Part shown: positions 23,008 to 33,504 of the stretch, piece after piece | How the letters are laid out: each line of letters begins with the position of its first letter | Numbering within the stretch: the stretch's first letter is position 1 | From: Haematobia irritans | Lineage: Eukaryota > Arthropoda > Insecta > Diptera > Muscidae | Assembly (NCBI RefSeq): GCF_050003625.1 | Contig: NC_134399.1 | Location: 147,988,473 to 148,052,472, forward strand | DNA: 64,000 nt | Direction: 5' to 3' | Notes under the pieces: model-generated | Told to the model about the DNA's origin: nothing | Database searches by the model: none | What the model saw: only the letters and a program-made list of their open reading frames with translations | Translations under genes and position numbers: made by a program

Positions 23008-24283
23008 AAGGGTGATACGGTCAAAATTTGGTCAAGGGAAAACGCGTGTAAATCGATGAAATTGTTTATTTAAAAAATCAAATTAAATTTCTTTTTCAAG
23101 TTCAATTAGTATAAAATTCACGAAAAATATTCAGTTAGGCTTTCGGTTTTCCAAATCCGAATTGCCGGGCCTCACGCTTGACACCTGCCATCAGATTTTG
23201 TACAGCCACCTTGACCACCTTCTTCGCCGCAGAAAGCCAGTTTGCATTGAACTGCTGTTCGTCCTTAACAGTTTTTTTGGTCTTCTTTAGGTTCCGCTTG
23301 ACAATAGCCCAGTATTTCTCAATTGGGCGGAGCTCTGGCGTGTTGGGAGGGTTCTTGTCCTTGGGAACCACCGTGCAGGTTGTTGGCGGCGTACCACTCC
23401 ATGGCCTTTTCACCGTAATGGCAAGATGCCAAATCCGGCCAAAACAGTACGGAACAACCGTGTTTCTTCAGGAAAGGCAGCAGACGTTTATTCAAACGCT
23501 CTTTTCCGTAAATTTCTTGGTTGACAGTCCCGGAAGCTATGAAAATGCTGCTTTTCAAGCCACAGGTACAGATGGCTTGCCAAACCAGATATTTCTTTGC
23601 GAACTTTGACAGTTTTATGTGCTTGAAAATATCTGCTACCTTTCCCCTTCCTTTTGCCGTATAAAACTCCTTTCCCGGAAGCTGCTTGTAGTCGGCTTTG
23701 ACGTAGGTTTCGTCGTCCATTACCACGCAGTCAAACTTCGTCAGCATCGTCGTGTACAGGCTCCGAGATCGCGCTTTGGCCGTCGTATTTTGTTTATCAT
23801 CGCGATTTGGAGTCACTACCTTCTTGTAAGTCGATAATCCGATAGTACACCCAGCTTATTTGCGGTATCTCGGAGAGAGAGGTTAGGGTTTTGCTTGAAA
23901 CTACCGGCAACTCTCTTTGTCGTCTCAGCGGCTTCCGGTTTTCGATTTCCCCCCGATCCAGACTTCCTGGCTGTCGACAAACGTTCCCCAAACACTTTAA
24001 TTACATTTGTAACGGTTGATTTGGCAACTTTTAGCAATTTTGACAGCTTTGCGTGCGAGTAGCTCGGATTTTCGCGATGCGCGAGCAAAATTTTGATACG
24101 CTGCTCTTCTTACTTGGACGGCATTTAGACAACTGAAGAGTGAATTCCAAAATCAAAATAGGAGGAACATTCTACACACACACACACACACACCTTCAAA
24201 ATGAGGGGTGTTCAGGTTTTTTAAATGGAAATTTGAAAAATACGTCAAGTTTATATTGACCAAATTTTGACCGTATCACCCTT
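23008..24283 (-). mobile_element. Tc1-like DD37E transposon, copy A (full length, inactive)
   Basis: Both ends carry the same inverted repeat, starting AAGGGTGATACGGTCAAAAT and continuing for about 28 bases. Both are bounded by TA, the Tc1/mariner target (23006-23007 and 24284-24285). The length, 1276 bp, is normal for the superfamily. A short CA repeat lies near the transposase 5' side. The transposase inside is broken. Confidence 0.9.
23135..24124 (-). pseudogene. Tc1-like DD37E transposase, copy A
   Basis: The order is an N-terminal paired-like helix-turn-helix (SHAKLSKLLKVAKSTVTNVI), then VMDDETYVKADYK with the first catalytic Asp, FWPDLASCH with the second, and LRPIEKYW with the catalytic Glu. 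Counting from the Asp of WPD to the Glu of PIE in the frame kept by the copy at 53133 gives 37 intervening residues. That is a DD37E signature like the ITmD37E group known from mosquitoes. Breaks are a stop four codons after the expected start (ATGCCGTCCAAGTAA), a deletion of about 20 codons after NKLGV, and a one-base gain near the NNVQVV region that shifts the frame. Confidence 0.88.
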
Positions 24284-25931
24284 TATATCTGATTTCTCTT
24301 TGAGATATATCAAAAAAAAAAAAGAATCGATTCGTTGACCTCAGTTACCTCACTTTAGGAAGAATATTTACTCTCTCATATATTATTATTATTGGGAGAG
24401 TGTATATTAAAAGCTGTAGAATACTATATAAATGTTAAACAAGATTTGCTATACGAGCAATGCACTTCTTTTATATTTTTTTTTTTTTTTTTTTTTGAGC
24501 TTGCCTACAACCAGAAAAAGAATATCATAATCTCAAAGAAGTTTAAAAAAAAATGTTTGTTTTAATTATCTGATTTCGGCAAACATGCTTGCCGAGAAAT
24601 CAAAATTTTAACGACCAAAATGTCCCCATGCAAGAATAACATTTTGTTGTTGAAACACATTTGAAGAGATCATATTATTATACTCGTTTATAGCCTCCAG
24701 ATTAGTATATTGTTTCCAAATCATTTTAGTACTCAATCTCACTTCTGACCGAAATGACAAAAATGTTTTGAATTAATTCTATGATCTTCAAGGGAGTTTA
24801 GGTTTGGTTAAAATTTGATTTGATCTCAATACATTCTTGTGACGTTCTCTAACTAAAAAAAGAATTGTTTTCACCATAATAATGATAACAAGTATATAAT
24901 GTATAAGTATGCATTAAATTTATTATATAATTTTTCTTTCTTACAAAAAAAAAATTGTTTATGGGACGAAAATAAATATTTAAATTTTAATTTATGTTAA
25001 AAAAATTAGTATTATTTATTACCCATAACATCTCTCTTTATCAAAGTTATACATTTCTTAGAATTGTAGCTAATGTAAAATTCTCCTTAATTCAATAGAT
25101 TAATAAAATAGAACTACAACTACGTTTTAATTATAACATGAGCGAGTGAGCGAGCGAACGATAATGGTATTGGGAAATAAAGGTCCACTACTAAGGTTGC
25201 ATAATAAAGAAAACGAAAAAGCAAACTTAATACCATTGACAAGTTAGAAAAACCAAATCAACAGTTGTACAAATATCACAAGAAAAAATATACTTAAAAA
25301 CATACAAAAATCATCGCAACGAATTGATGTATCGTCCAACCTTAAAAAAAAAATGTTACATCGTATCGAAAATTTTCTCACCTCAACTCCCCACCACAAC
25401 CACCTATCGATCAATCAATCAGTCTATCAATCAAACCATGTTGAAAAGGACTCATTTTAATGTAGTATGCATTTCTCGTTTTGACAGTATGATCAAGGAA
25501 AACGATAACAATAATAGCTATCACAAAAAAAATAAAATAAAACGAATCCAAATATAAATAAATATTTTCTCAGATACATTTCGTTTTCAAGTTTACTGTC
25601 TGCTTACTACTCCAATCTACCACCAACACCACCACCTCAAATATCCTCTCTCCTTTCTCAAACTCTCAGTTTGATTTTTTTTTTCACCATATTCATTATA
25701 TATTCTATTATATATTGTGTAAATTTTTTTTTAAGAAACTGTGTTGAGGAGGATGAAAAGAAAGAAACGAAAACAGGAAATTAATATGCAAACATTAATC
25801 ATACAGCGTTAACAACAATAATAATAATAATAATACTAAGTATAAACAAAACAGATAATACTACTACCAATCTCACACTCACACCACCCACACACACACA
25901 CAACAGCAACATAAATAATTTTCACCCACAG
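24284..25931. other. AT-rich sequence, no gene seen
   Basis: It contains a long T run (24474-24497) and A/C-rich plus-strand stretches after 25080. No open frame has a domain, and I see no terminal repeats. It is compatible with intron sequence between the two candidate exons. Confidence 0.45.
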
Positions 25932-26027
25932 TTATATGAGCTTGAAGCCCTCTTAACAGGCCGGAGATATAAATATGCATTTGAAGAAACGAAGAGTGTG
26001 AAGAAAAATTTCTACAAATTTAATTAA
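25932..26027 (+). CDS. Candidate terminal coding exon, phase-compatible with the exon at 19486
   Basis: After a plausible acceptor (ATTTTCACCCACAG) the sequence is open for 31 codons, beginning LYELEALLTGRRYKYAFEET and ending at TAA. Composition over the first 60 bases is more balanced than its surroundings. It begins in phase 0, matching the phase 0 exit of the exon at 19486, so joining them keeps the frame. Downstream is A/C-rich DNA with AATAAA-like motifs (ATAAAATAAAAAC), as in a 3'UTR. No good donor is seen, so it would be a last exon. The protein is not recognised, and a chance open frame remains possible. Confidence 0.4.
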   Translation, partial: LYELEALLTGRRYKYAFEETKSVKKNFYKFN

Positions 26028-27373
26028 ACATCCATCTCATAAAATAAAAACAAAATCAAGAAAAAACGAAGTAAATTCTTCACATTTAGGGGGAAGACTA
26101 ACATTCTGAATTTTATCCATTTCACCCATTTTCAACAGAAGACGACAAACGACAAAAACCTTAAGAAATATGGGTTAGAAAAACCAGCGTTCAAAAAAAA
26201 TACAAAACATCAAGTTATATATAATCCTACATTCATATTTACATATTTACAACAGGGAATTATGTTTGGAGGAGGAAAAAAATCAACGTTGTCGCCCGTA
26301 TCTCATGTTGCCACAACTCATTAACAATCTTCTCGTTCTCTTCGATGTTTTCTCAAAACAAAGCAAAAAAAACACTCCTTAAAAAAATAATCATTCTGTC
26401 TTCAACATTTTTGTCATTTTTTTTTGTCAACAACACGAATTCCATAAGACGCCAAAACATTATAAGGGTTTTATTTGGCATTTCGTTCATTCGTTCGTTT
26501 TCCATTTTCTTCTTCCTCCAAAACCCACAACACCTCATTATTTCGAACATTTCAGCTTCTAGGTGAAACTTATTGTTACCTTTTATTTTTTCTGTATTTA
26601 TTTATTTTTATTTTTCATTGCATTACATTTCATTTTGTACCAGATTTCTACTCGTATTGTGTCCATTTTTTTTTTGTGGGTCTTTTTCTCATTTGCTTTT
26701 GAATGGTTTGGGGATTTCTTCTGTTTTACGCATATTTACCTGAATGCGCATTTTCCTTCGCATCCATTTTCTCTTCATTTAGTTTAGGATATTTGTTTTA
26801 TATCCGTTTCCAGTTTTTAATTTAACTTTAGCTTATGCTAAGCGAAGCATATTTTGTTTTTACCCCCACGAAAAAAAAATTAAAATGGAAATGGAAATGG
26901 GATTTTTAGCACAGGCATGTCCAACAACTGAGGCGAATTATTGACTTAAATAATATATGAGAATATACAATCAGGGTTTATATTTGGTTGAGAAAATTAC
27001 ATAAATGAAAAATAAGAAGGTCAAGATAATATGTACTTATCCCTGGATGAGAATTATCAAAAAAAAAAAAACACAACAACAAAACTGTATTGTAAGAAGG
27101 ACCTACAATTGGGAAGAATCGATTATATGATATCCTACACCAAACTAGGGAATCAAAAAGAAGTCAACATTTTCAAAATTTGAAAAAGTCACTGTTGATT
27201 TTTCGACTTTTTTGCATTGCGAAGAAGTCTTCTTTCGACTTTTATTAAAATTGAGAAAGAAGATTTCATGACTTTTCGTGATTGTATAATTATTGAAAAT
27301 TGACCTGTTGGCGTTACGAATTTTGTTTTTGGTGCGTTCTTAGCTTAAAATTACCAAAAAGTTGATAATTCGA
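26028..27373. other. Low-complexity AT-rich sequence
   Basis: The A-rich half (to about 26350) may be untranslated transcript sequence. The T-rich half (26400-26830) gives hydrophobic false frames. No gene is supported. Confidence 0.45.
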
Positions 27374-27552
27374 CTAGTCGAAACCTCTCAGAAGTGGACA
27401 CTTATCGCAGCCTAAATTTTCTCCACATTTGGAAAGTGTCCACTTATGAGAGATTACTTTTAATGTGATAGTATAGCAAACGGCTTACGAAAATTTTCCA
27501 CTTTTGACAGGAGTCCGGTTTTCAGAGTGGCCACGATTGAGAGGTTTCACTG
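27374..27552. mobile_element. Pogo/Tigger-like MITE
   Basis: The left end has CGAAACCTCTCAGAAGTGGA. The right end, read inward from the minus strand, has CAGTGAAACCTCTCAATCGT followed by GGCCACTCTG. The ends form an imperfect inverted repeat of about 28 bases, and TA follows the right end. A second internal inverted copy of AGTGTCCACTTATGAGAG lies at about 27438-27456. CAGT-type termini and TA targets fit pogo-group elements. There is no coding capacity. Confidence 0.55.
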
Positions 27553-27688
27553 TATATATCACTAATATCAACCATACTCACTTAGTAGTATTTAGCACAT
27601 TAAGAGGACTCACGTTTACGTCCCACGTTTACGCGGTGCCGTGAATAGCTTGTAACTTTGTGTACACCTCCAAGTGACCATCTTTAGG

Positions 27689-28032
27689 TTAGGTTAGGTT
27701 AGGTGGCAGCCCGATGTATTAGGCTCACTTAGACTATTCAGTCCATTGTGATACCACATTGGTGAACTTCTCTCTTATCACTGAGTGCTGCCCGATTCCA
27801 TGTTAAGCTCAATGACAAGGGACCTCCTTTTTATAGCCGAGTCCGAACGGCGTTCCACATTGCAGTGAAACCATTTAGAGAAGCTTTGAAACCCTCAGAA
27901 ATGTCACCAGCATTACTGAGGTGGGATAATCCAACGCTGAAAAACTTTTTGGTGTTCGGTCGAAGCAGGAATCGAACCCACGACCTTGTGTATGCAAGGC
28001 GGGCATGCTAACCATTGCACCACGGTGGCTCC
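27689..28032 (-). mobile_element. tRNA-derived SINE with CCTAA tail, perfect target duplication
   Basis: On the minus strand the head has an RNA polymerase III A box (TGGTGCAATGG, 28012-28022) and B box (GGTTCGATTCC, 27968-27978). Next comes a body with GGATTATCCCACCTCAG and ATGGAATCGGGCAGCACTC, then a tail of CCTAA repeats. An 18-base direct repeat, CAAGTGACCATCTTTAGG, flanks it at 27671-27688 and 28033-28050. This is the signature of target-primed reverse transcription, so the insertion is recent. It needs enzymes from a partner LINE. Confidence 0.9.
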
Positions 28033-28050
28033 CAAGTGACCATCTTTAGG

Positions 28051-28387
28051 CCATCCGAGAATAAATTTGTGCAAGATCAAATATGAGAAAGATCAAGTAT
28101 ACCCAAGTCCAGGGTGGGCAAACTGCTTTACATCTGCTTGAACAGCCTCCTTAATAAAGAAGTGAGTGGCTGCTAATACGTGGAACCGAAATTTGAGGCA
28201 ATCCAAATGACCTATATAACTTGATTGCTTCTGCCGTTTGGAAACCCAAGTAATGTGTTACCGGTGGCCACTTGCTGGTAATCCAAGGTCGCTCAGGGAC
28301 GTGACCTTAGCCTTAGTAAAAACTGTTGGCAGTGAAAGAAAATCACTCAAGCAGTGCAACATTCGAGGGACACTGTAATATCCAAAA
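28051..28387. other. Unassigned less AT-rich segment
   Basis: It contains GGTAATCCAAGGTCGCTCAGG and neighbouring balanced-composition sequence without an open frame. It may be a decayed retroelement; I found no motif to decide. Confidence 0.3.
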
Positions 28388-28565
28388 GTGATGAACTTTT
28401 CTCTTATCAACGAGTTCTGCATGATTCTATGTTAAGCTCAATGTCAAGGAGCCTCTCTTCTATATGAACAGCATTTCACATTACGGTGAGAACACTTAGA
28501 GAAGCTTTGAAACACTCGGCATTCTCACTAGCTTTACTAGTGTTGAAACTAGAGTTGAAACCATG
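28388..28565 (-). mobile_element. Old diverged SINE copy
   Basis: GATGAACTTTTCTCTTATCA, ATGTTAAGCTCAATGTCAAGG and CACTTAGAGAAGCTTTGAAAC match the body of the SINE at 27689 in the same orientation. There are many substitutions, and no tail or target duplication. Confidence 0.65.
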
Positions 28566-28878
28566 ATCCTTTGGCTCCCAAAGGGAGCTCTTGGGAAAGA
28601 AAACTTGTGATCAATCATGTAAGTTGTAGGTCATACTGATTCATTGAGGCAGACGCACACAGAATAATTTCAGAAGACTATTTTTTTCCTACCAGCCACG
28701 CATCACGAGGCCAAATCAGCATTATCTTATATAAGGTCTGGTTTTTTCATACCAATAACCATTAGCATAGAGAGGTCTCTAACGGGGAGGCCTAATTTCC
28801 TTCAGAAAAATTGAAGCCCACCCAGTATTTGAAAACCTACTACTATAGGGAGCTACAGTGCCCTAGCTGAAAATTGTC

Positions 28879-29223
28879 GGGAGCCACCGTAGTGCATAGG
28901 TTAGCATGCCCGCCTTGCATACACAAGATATTGGGTTCGATTCCTGCTTCGACCGAACACCAAAAAGATTTTCAGCGATGGATTATCCCACCTCAGTGAT
29001 GCTGGTGACATTTCTGAGGGTTTCAAAGCTTCTCTAAGTGGTTTCACTGCAATGTGGAACGCCGTTCGGACTTGGCTATAAAAAGGGGGTCCCTTGTCAT
29101 TGAGCTTAACATGGAATCGGGCAGCACTCAGTGATAAGAGAGAACTTCACCAATGTGGTATCACAAAGGACTGAATAGTCCAAGTGAGCCTAATACATCG
29201 GGCTGCTACCTAACCTAACCTGA
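28879..29223 (+). mobile_element. tRNA-derived SINE with CCTAA tail, perfect target duplication
   Basis: The head has a slightly altered A box (TAGTGCATAGG, 28890-28900) and an intact B box (GGTTCGATTCC, 28934-28944). The body matches the copy at 27689 in opposite orientation, and the tail is CTAACCTAACCTGA. A 17-base direct repeat, CCTAGCTGAAAATTGTC, flanks it at 28862-28878 and 29224-29240. The insertion is recent. Confidence 0.9.
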
Positions 29224-29240
29224 CCTAGCTGAAAATTGTC

Positions 29241-30640
29241 TAGATAAGGCACCCAGTAGTGCCGGACCAAGCTCATTAGATTTTCCGGTCGGTAACAGTA
29301 ATTTTACTCAATTAAGATCTTGATTGGGCATCTTATATAAATGCTTGGGATAATTAATGTTACAATTGTCAAAACATAACCTACAATCGATACGAAATTC
29401 CCATACCAGACAAAGTTTCTCCAAATTTCCTACACGAAAATGTCAATCCAATTGGACACAAGCATAAATAATCCAATAGAATGAAAGACTTATTAACTGT
29501 TCTCTTCATTTTGAAAAATTCCATGAAATTACCTCTATTGATAAGTCCCAACTTTTCGCTAAATTTCTAGGTACGTTAAAAAACTTGATTCATATTCTCC
29601 AGTTACCCTCAACATATTAAAACGGTTGGTCATGCCTGCTGGCAAAATATTACAGTCCTCCACTAAGAAGAACATAGCAAAACCAAGGTATTTTGCATAT
29701 TCTTAAATTAATTGTGTTGATTTTTAAATTATTTAAAAAAAAAAAGTTTAACAGAGTTAATCTATGATAATTTTTCCATTGCGGTTACTTTTCATATATT
29801 TAAATGAAACAAAGTAAAAGCAACCAAAAAGGATCACGCAACATAAACATAGAAATAGACAAAAAAATGGAACGAAAAAAGAAATGCTCTTGGAGGAGCC
29901 ACATCAAACATGGTAATCCTTGGCATTACCATTGGCTTTTGCCGCGAGAAATAAACACCTTAATTTATATAAAAAAAAAATATATAAATGAGATCTTGGT
30001 TTGCTTCATAATATGCCCCTTCATTCTTGTCAGCATCAGGCGTTCCTTACTTCCTTCGTTATATGTTTGTTTGTGGTTTCTGAGGTGTTTTTCTTGATTT
30101 TGTTTTACTCAGACGTATAAACAATTAGTTGGAGAAAGAGAAAAATATCCAAGTAGCGCAGAATGAAATTAAATTTAAAATGTGTCCCCATTTTGCTGTA
30201 AAGAAGGATTCTTCATTTCCATTTTATATTTTATTCCCTAAATCAGTTTTTTCAATGCTTTTGTGGTTATTTCTGCTGCTTTTCTGTTATTAAATTAACT
30301 AAGTTTCCTGTGGTTCTTATTTATTTTTGAATTTTTTACAAATTTTCAATTTAATTTTGGCTATGTATGTTGTTTTTTTTTTTTTTTTTCAAAATAAACG
30401 GAGGATATGGTCAATTAGTATTTAGCAACTGAAATAAATTTGAAGTGCCTATAGGGTTTATAATGATATTTTGAGTAAACACCTAGCACATCTAAACGGT
30501 TCAATAATATGTAAATGATGTGTTTCATAAATACATTTTAATCAGAACGAAAAACATAATAAATCAAACATTTCCTATATACAAAAGCGATCAATTCCGT
30601 GTTCAGGACCCATTATTCCTAATAAAAAAAGATTTTTTTT
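29241..30640. other. AT-rich sequence, no gene seen
   Basis: An open frame at 29804-30097 is Lys/Asn-rich at first and hydrophobic later. It has no domain and no composition shift, so I do not annotate it. No repeat structure was seen. Confidence 0.45.
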
Positions 30641-30845
30641 CTTTCTGAAGCAAAACTTGAAGGCTGGGCTCGAATTCATCTGTATCTGAAATGTATTTAG
30701 TATCATATATAATATTCTATTTATTTTTCCAAACTCATTATTTCCTTCTGATGCAAAACTTGAAGGCTGGGCTCGAATCCATCCGTATCTGAAATGGATT
30801 TAGTATAATATACAATATTCTACTTATTTTCCCAAACTGATTATT
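30641..30845. repeat. Tandem duplication, period 103 bp, two copies
   Basis: GCAAAACTTGAAGGCTGGGC occurs at 30650 and 30753. Each is followed by CTCGAATYCATCYGTATCTG, a TTTAGTATMATATAYAATAT stretch and CCAAACT. The two units differ at a few positions only. Confidence 0.85.
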
Positions 30846-32029
30846 CCTCAAAAAAGACAAAATTGAAACGAAATTGGCCCTGGAGCATTGAATTTTACAT
30901 GGGTTATAGACATCGGCTGCATTGATTTCGTATTAGTTATCCAAATAGAATGCTATTTCAGTACGTCGGATTTCATTAAAAAAAATAAGGAAAAACTTAA
31001 AAAATATTTTCTTTTACCTCCTTTTACCAAGAAACTCTACTGCTGATTGTACTACCAATTCAAATAAAGAATTCAAGCATTTTTTGAATTCTATGTTTTT
31101 TTTTTTAAGTTTATAGCTCTCAAAAACTCACCATTTATATAATATTAATTTCTAAGTTAATAAAGCCAAATGTAAAATTTTTCGAACCACGTAAAAAAAT
31201 ATTTCTTTGAAAAAATAAGGATTTTTTATGTCAACCTAGAGAAAATAATCAAAATTTCCAATGTAAGAGTTTGTTTGAAACTTGGTAGATTTTCGATATA
31301 CATTTTTGACAATTTTCACATTTAGCTAATTGACCATGTCTTCTCTCTTTAATAAAATTATACGCTTTATTTTTCTTGTGTGTATGTGTGTGTCTCCCTA
31401 TCTCTCTTTCTCTCTCTTTTCTCTTGGTGTCTTAAATCCCTTTATTGGGCAGTTGAAAGAAAATGAAATCGTGTATAAAATATAATTTTGAAAATTTATT
31501 TTTATTTATTTGTCGCTCTGAAAAAAGTAAGGATGAAAAATTCATAAAAAAAGGAAAAACTCTAAGAAATTGTAGACATTAATAATAACAACAATGGCAA
31601 CAGAAACAGCAGCAAAAATATAAACAACAATAACAGCAAACAGAAACAATAAAAAACACACTCCAATACATATAACCACACATTCACTCTCACACACACA
31701 CAAGCGCGGACATAATTCCAAAATGAAATGAAGAATGAATTAGATCCGGGGGGGACATAGCAATTCAAACCAGGAGGGACCAAAACAAAATGATAAATAA
31801 TGAAAGTGTTAATTTAGAAATGAATACAAACACTACGTGTTTAATTTCCTTTTTCTCCATCCTTGAATTTACCGAACCCCATTACATCATTTCCCCCAGA
31901 CCCAATTTAGCACTTTTGGGGCACTCCTTTCTTCATACAGCATCCCATGGTATTAGATCCCTTTCTTTTCCTTTCACTACCATCTTGTATATCATTTTTA
32001 TTTATTTTATGTGCTTCCGTTTCCTTTAG
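30846..32029. other. AT-rich sequence, no gene seen
   Basis: It includes a TCTCTCTTT tract (about 31395-31425), A/C-rich stretches and a short G run (31750). No coding exon is supported. Confidence 0.45.
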
Positions 32030-32109
32030 AGTCCGAACAGATCGGCAATTCTTCGAAGTGTCTTTGTATGAGTGTGCTTTCGGATGCTCGCTCATCGTCA
32101 TTGTCGTCG
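32030..32109 (+). other. Weak candidate exon
   Basis: A good pyrimidine tract and acceptor (CTTCCGTTTCCTTTAG) precede 80 bases of balanced composition, and GTAGGT follows. One frame codes SEQIGNSSKCLCMSVL and then a Ser-rich stretch; a second frame is also open. With two open frames and no recognised protein, this could be a real exon or chance. Confidence 0.25.
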
Positions 32110-32175
32110 GTAGGTTTTGTTATGTATTGCTTCTTAATTACGTGAGTGTACAAAATACTCAACTGTATGTGTTTG

Positions 32176-32205
32176 TGTATGGGTGTGTGTGTGTGTGTGT
32201 GTGTG
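32176..32205 (+). repeat. (GT)n microsatellite
   Basis: GTGTATGGGTGTGTGTGTGT continues to about 32205. It has no other feature. Confidence 0.85.
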
Positions 32206-32739
32206 AAAGAACGTGTGCGGGCGAAAGTGTATTCTATGTTGTTTTTGTGATTTGAAGTGTCGCCCACAACGTCCTTTTGTTTTTGGGTTCTTGTCTGTGA
32301 TTTATAGTGAATTTATGTATGTCCTTTATTTCATTTCACTCTTGGTTTGTATTAAATATTCTTGTGTTGTGTGTTATTTTATTATTTCTGTACATTAAAT
32401 GCATTTTAGTTGTTTGTTAATTAATGTTAATATTTATATTATTTATATGTGTATAATTATTATTTGAAGTATACTCATGTCTTCCTTGTTTCTACCCCGT
32501 GTTATTATAAGTTCTACTATAATGGGTTTCATTCACACCAATATATCATTGGCTCATATAAATTGAAAATAAGCAATTAGGAGTAAGCATAGGACTCCTC
32601 AGACTATATGGAAAATGCTTTAAGATGAAGTAAATATTTGTCTGCTACAATTTATAAATTAAATTTTGTCTTTTTGTATGTGCCGTAGAGACTTAAAAAC
32701 TACTGAAGCGATATCTTTGATTTTTAGTTGAAAAATGTT

Positions 32740-33345
32740 CTGCTACTATAACCTACATCAAAGGATAAATTTATCATCCCGTTTGTAGTACATCGAAATA
32801 TTGGTCGCAGACCCCATAAAGTAAACATATTCTGGGTCCTGGTGAAATTCACAGTCGATTTAGCGATGTACGTCCGTCCGTCTGTTGCAATCACACTAGC
32901 TTGCGAAAGAAACAACAATAGACTTGAAACTTTATACAAGTAGCTGTTGTTAATGTAGGTCAAATGATGCAAATAAGCCATATCGGATCACTTTAAAATA
33001 TAGCCCTTATATAAACTGTCCCCCGATTTGACTTCTGGAGCCACTTAGAATAACAAATTTCATACGATTTGGTATGAGATGTTAGTATATGTCCTCTAAA
33101 AATCATGCAAAAAATGGTCGATATCGGTCTAAAACTATATGTAGCACCCATATAAACCGATCTCCGGAGTTGACCTGAAGGAGCAAATTTCATCAAATGC
33201 GGTTAAAATTCGGTACGTTATGTCAGTATAAGCTTTTTAATAATGATGCAAAATTTGGTCGTTATCGGTTCATAATTTTATATAGCCCCAATATAAACCG
33301 ACCCCGAATATTTGACTTATGGAGCCTCATGGTCTCCATTCCATC
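32740..33345 (-). mobile_element. Decayed DINE-1-like element, family I
   Basis: The core (complement of GATGTACTACAAACGGGATG), the ATATTCTGGGTCCTGGTGAA segment, the GTCC microsatellite (about 32871-32884) and about two monomers (CACCCATATAAACCGATC; CCCAATATAAACCGACC) are present. The outer hairpin has decayed and the far terminus is missing. Confidence 0.65.
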
Positions 33346-33389
33346 CAGTAGTGTTGAATTTGACTTTCTAACCAATTATGATAATGGAT

Positions 33390-33500
33390 ATAACGATCAA
33401 GAATTAAAATGGCTTATATGGTATTTAATCGGTGTTTTTTTTTCTTTAACAAAGATTCCATATGGACTAAAATACAATTTTAAAAAGGCATAAGTCATCG
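33390..33500 (+). repeat. Direct repeat flanking a compound element (left copy)
   Basis: GATCAAGAATTAAAATGGCT, TATATGGTATTTAATC, CCATATGGACTAAAATACAA and TTTTAAAAAGGCATAAG recur in the same order at 35008-35125. The two copies bracket the CCCAGC-ended element, which suggests a duplication that carried it or a retroposon with terminal repeats. Confidence 0.7.
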
Positions 33501-33504
33501 GATA

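Noticed and set aside
26345..26787. Several hydrophobic frames resembling membrane segments
   Set aside because: Phe/Leu/Ile-rich translation of a T-rich tract. All three frames look alike and there is no start or splice context.
27689..27705. Telomere-like TTAGG repeats
   Set aside because: Only about three units, and they are the tail of a SINE bounded by a target duplication. This is not a chromosome end.
28012..28022. A possible tRNA gene from the A and B boxes
   Set aside because: The tRNA-like part is the head of a SINE. The anticodon stem-loop does not fold with a seven-base loop, and identical bodies and tails follow each copy.
29804..30097. A 97-residue plus-strand frame
   Set aside because: A Lys/Asn-rich start and a hydrophobic end reflect local A and T content. 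No splice or promoter context was seen.
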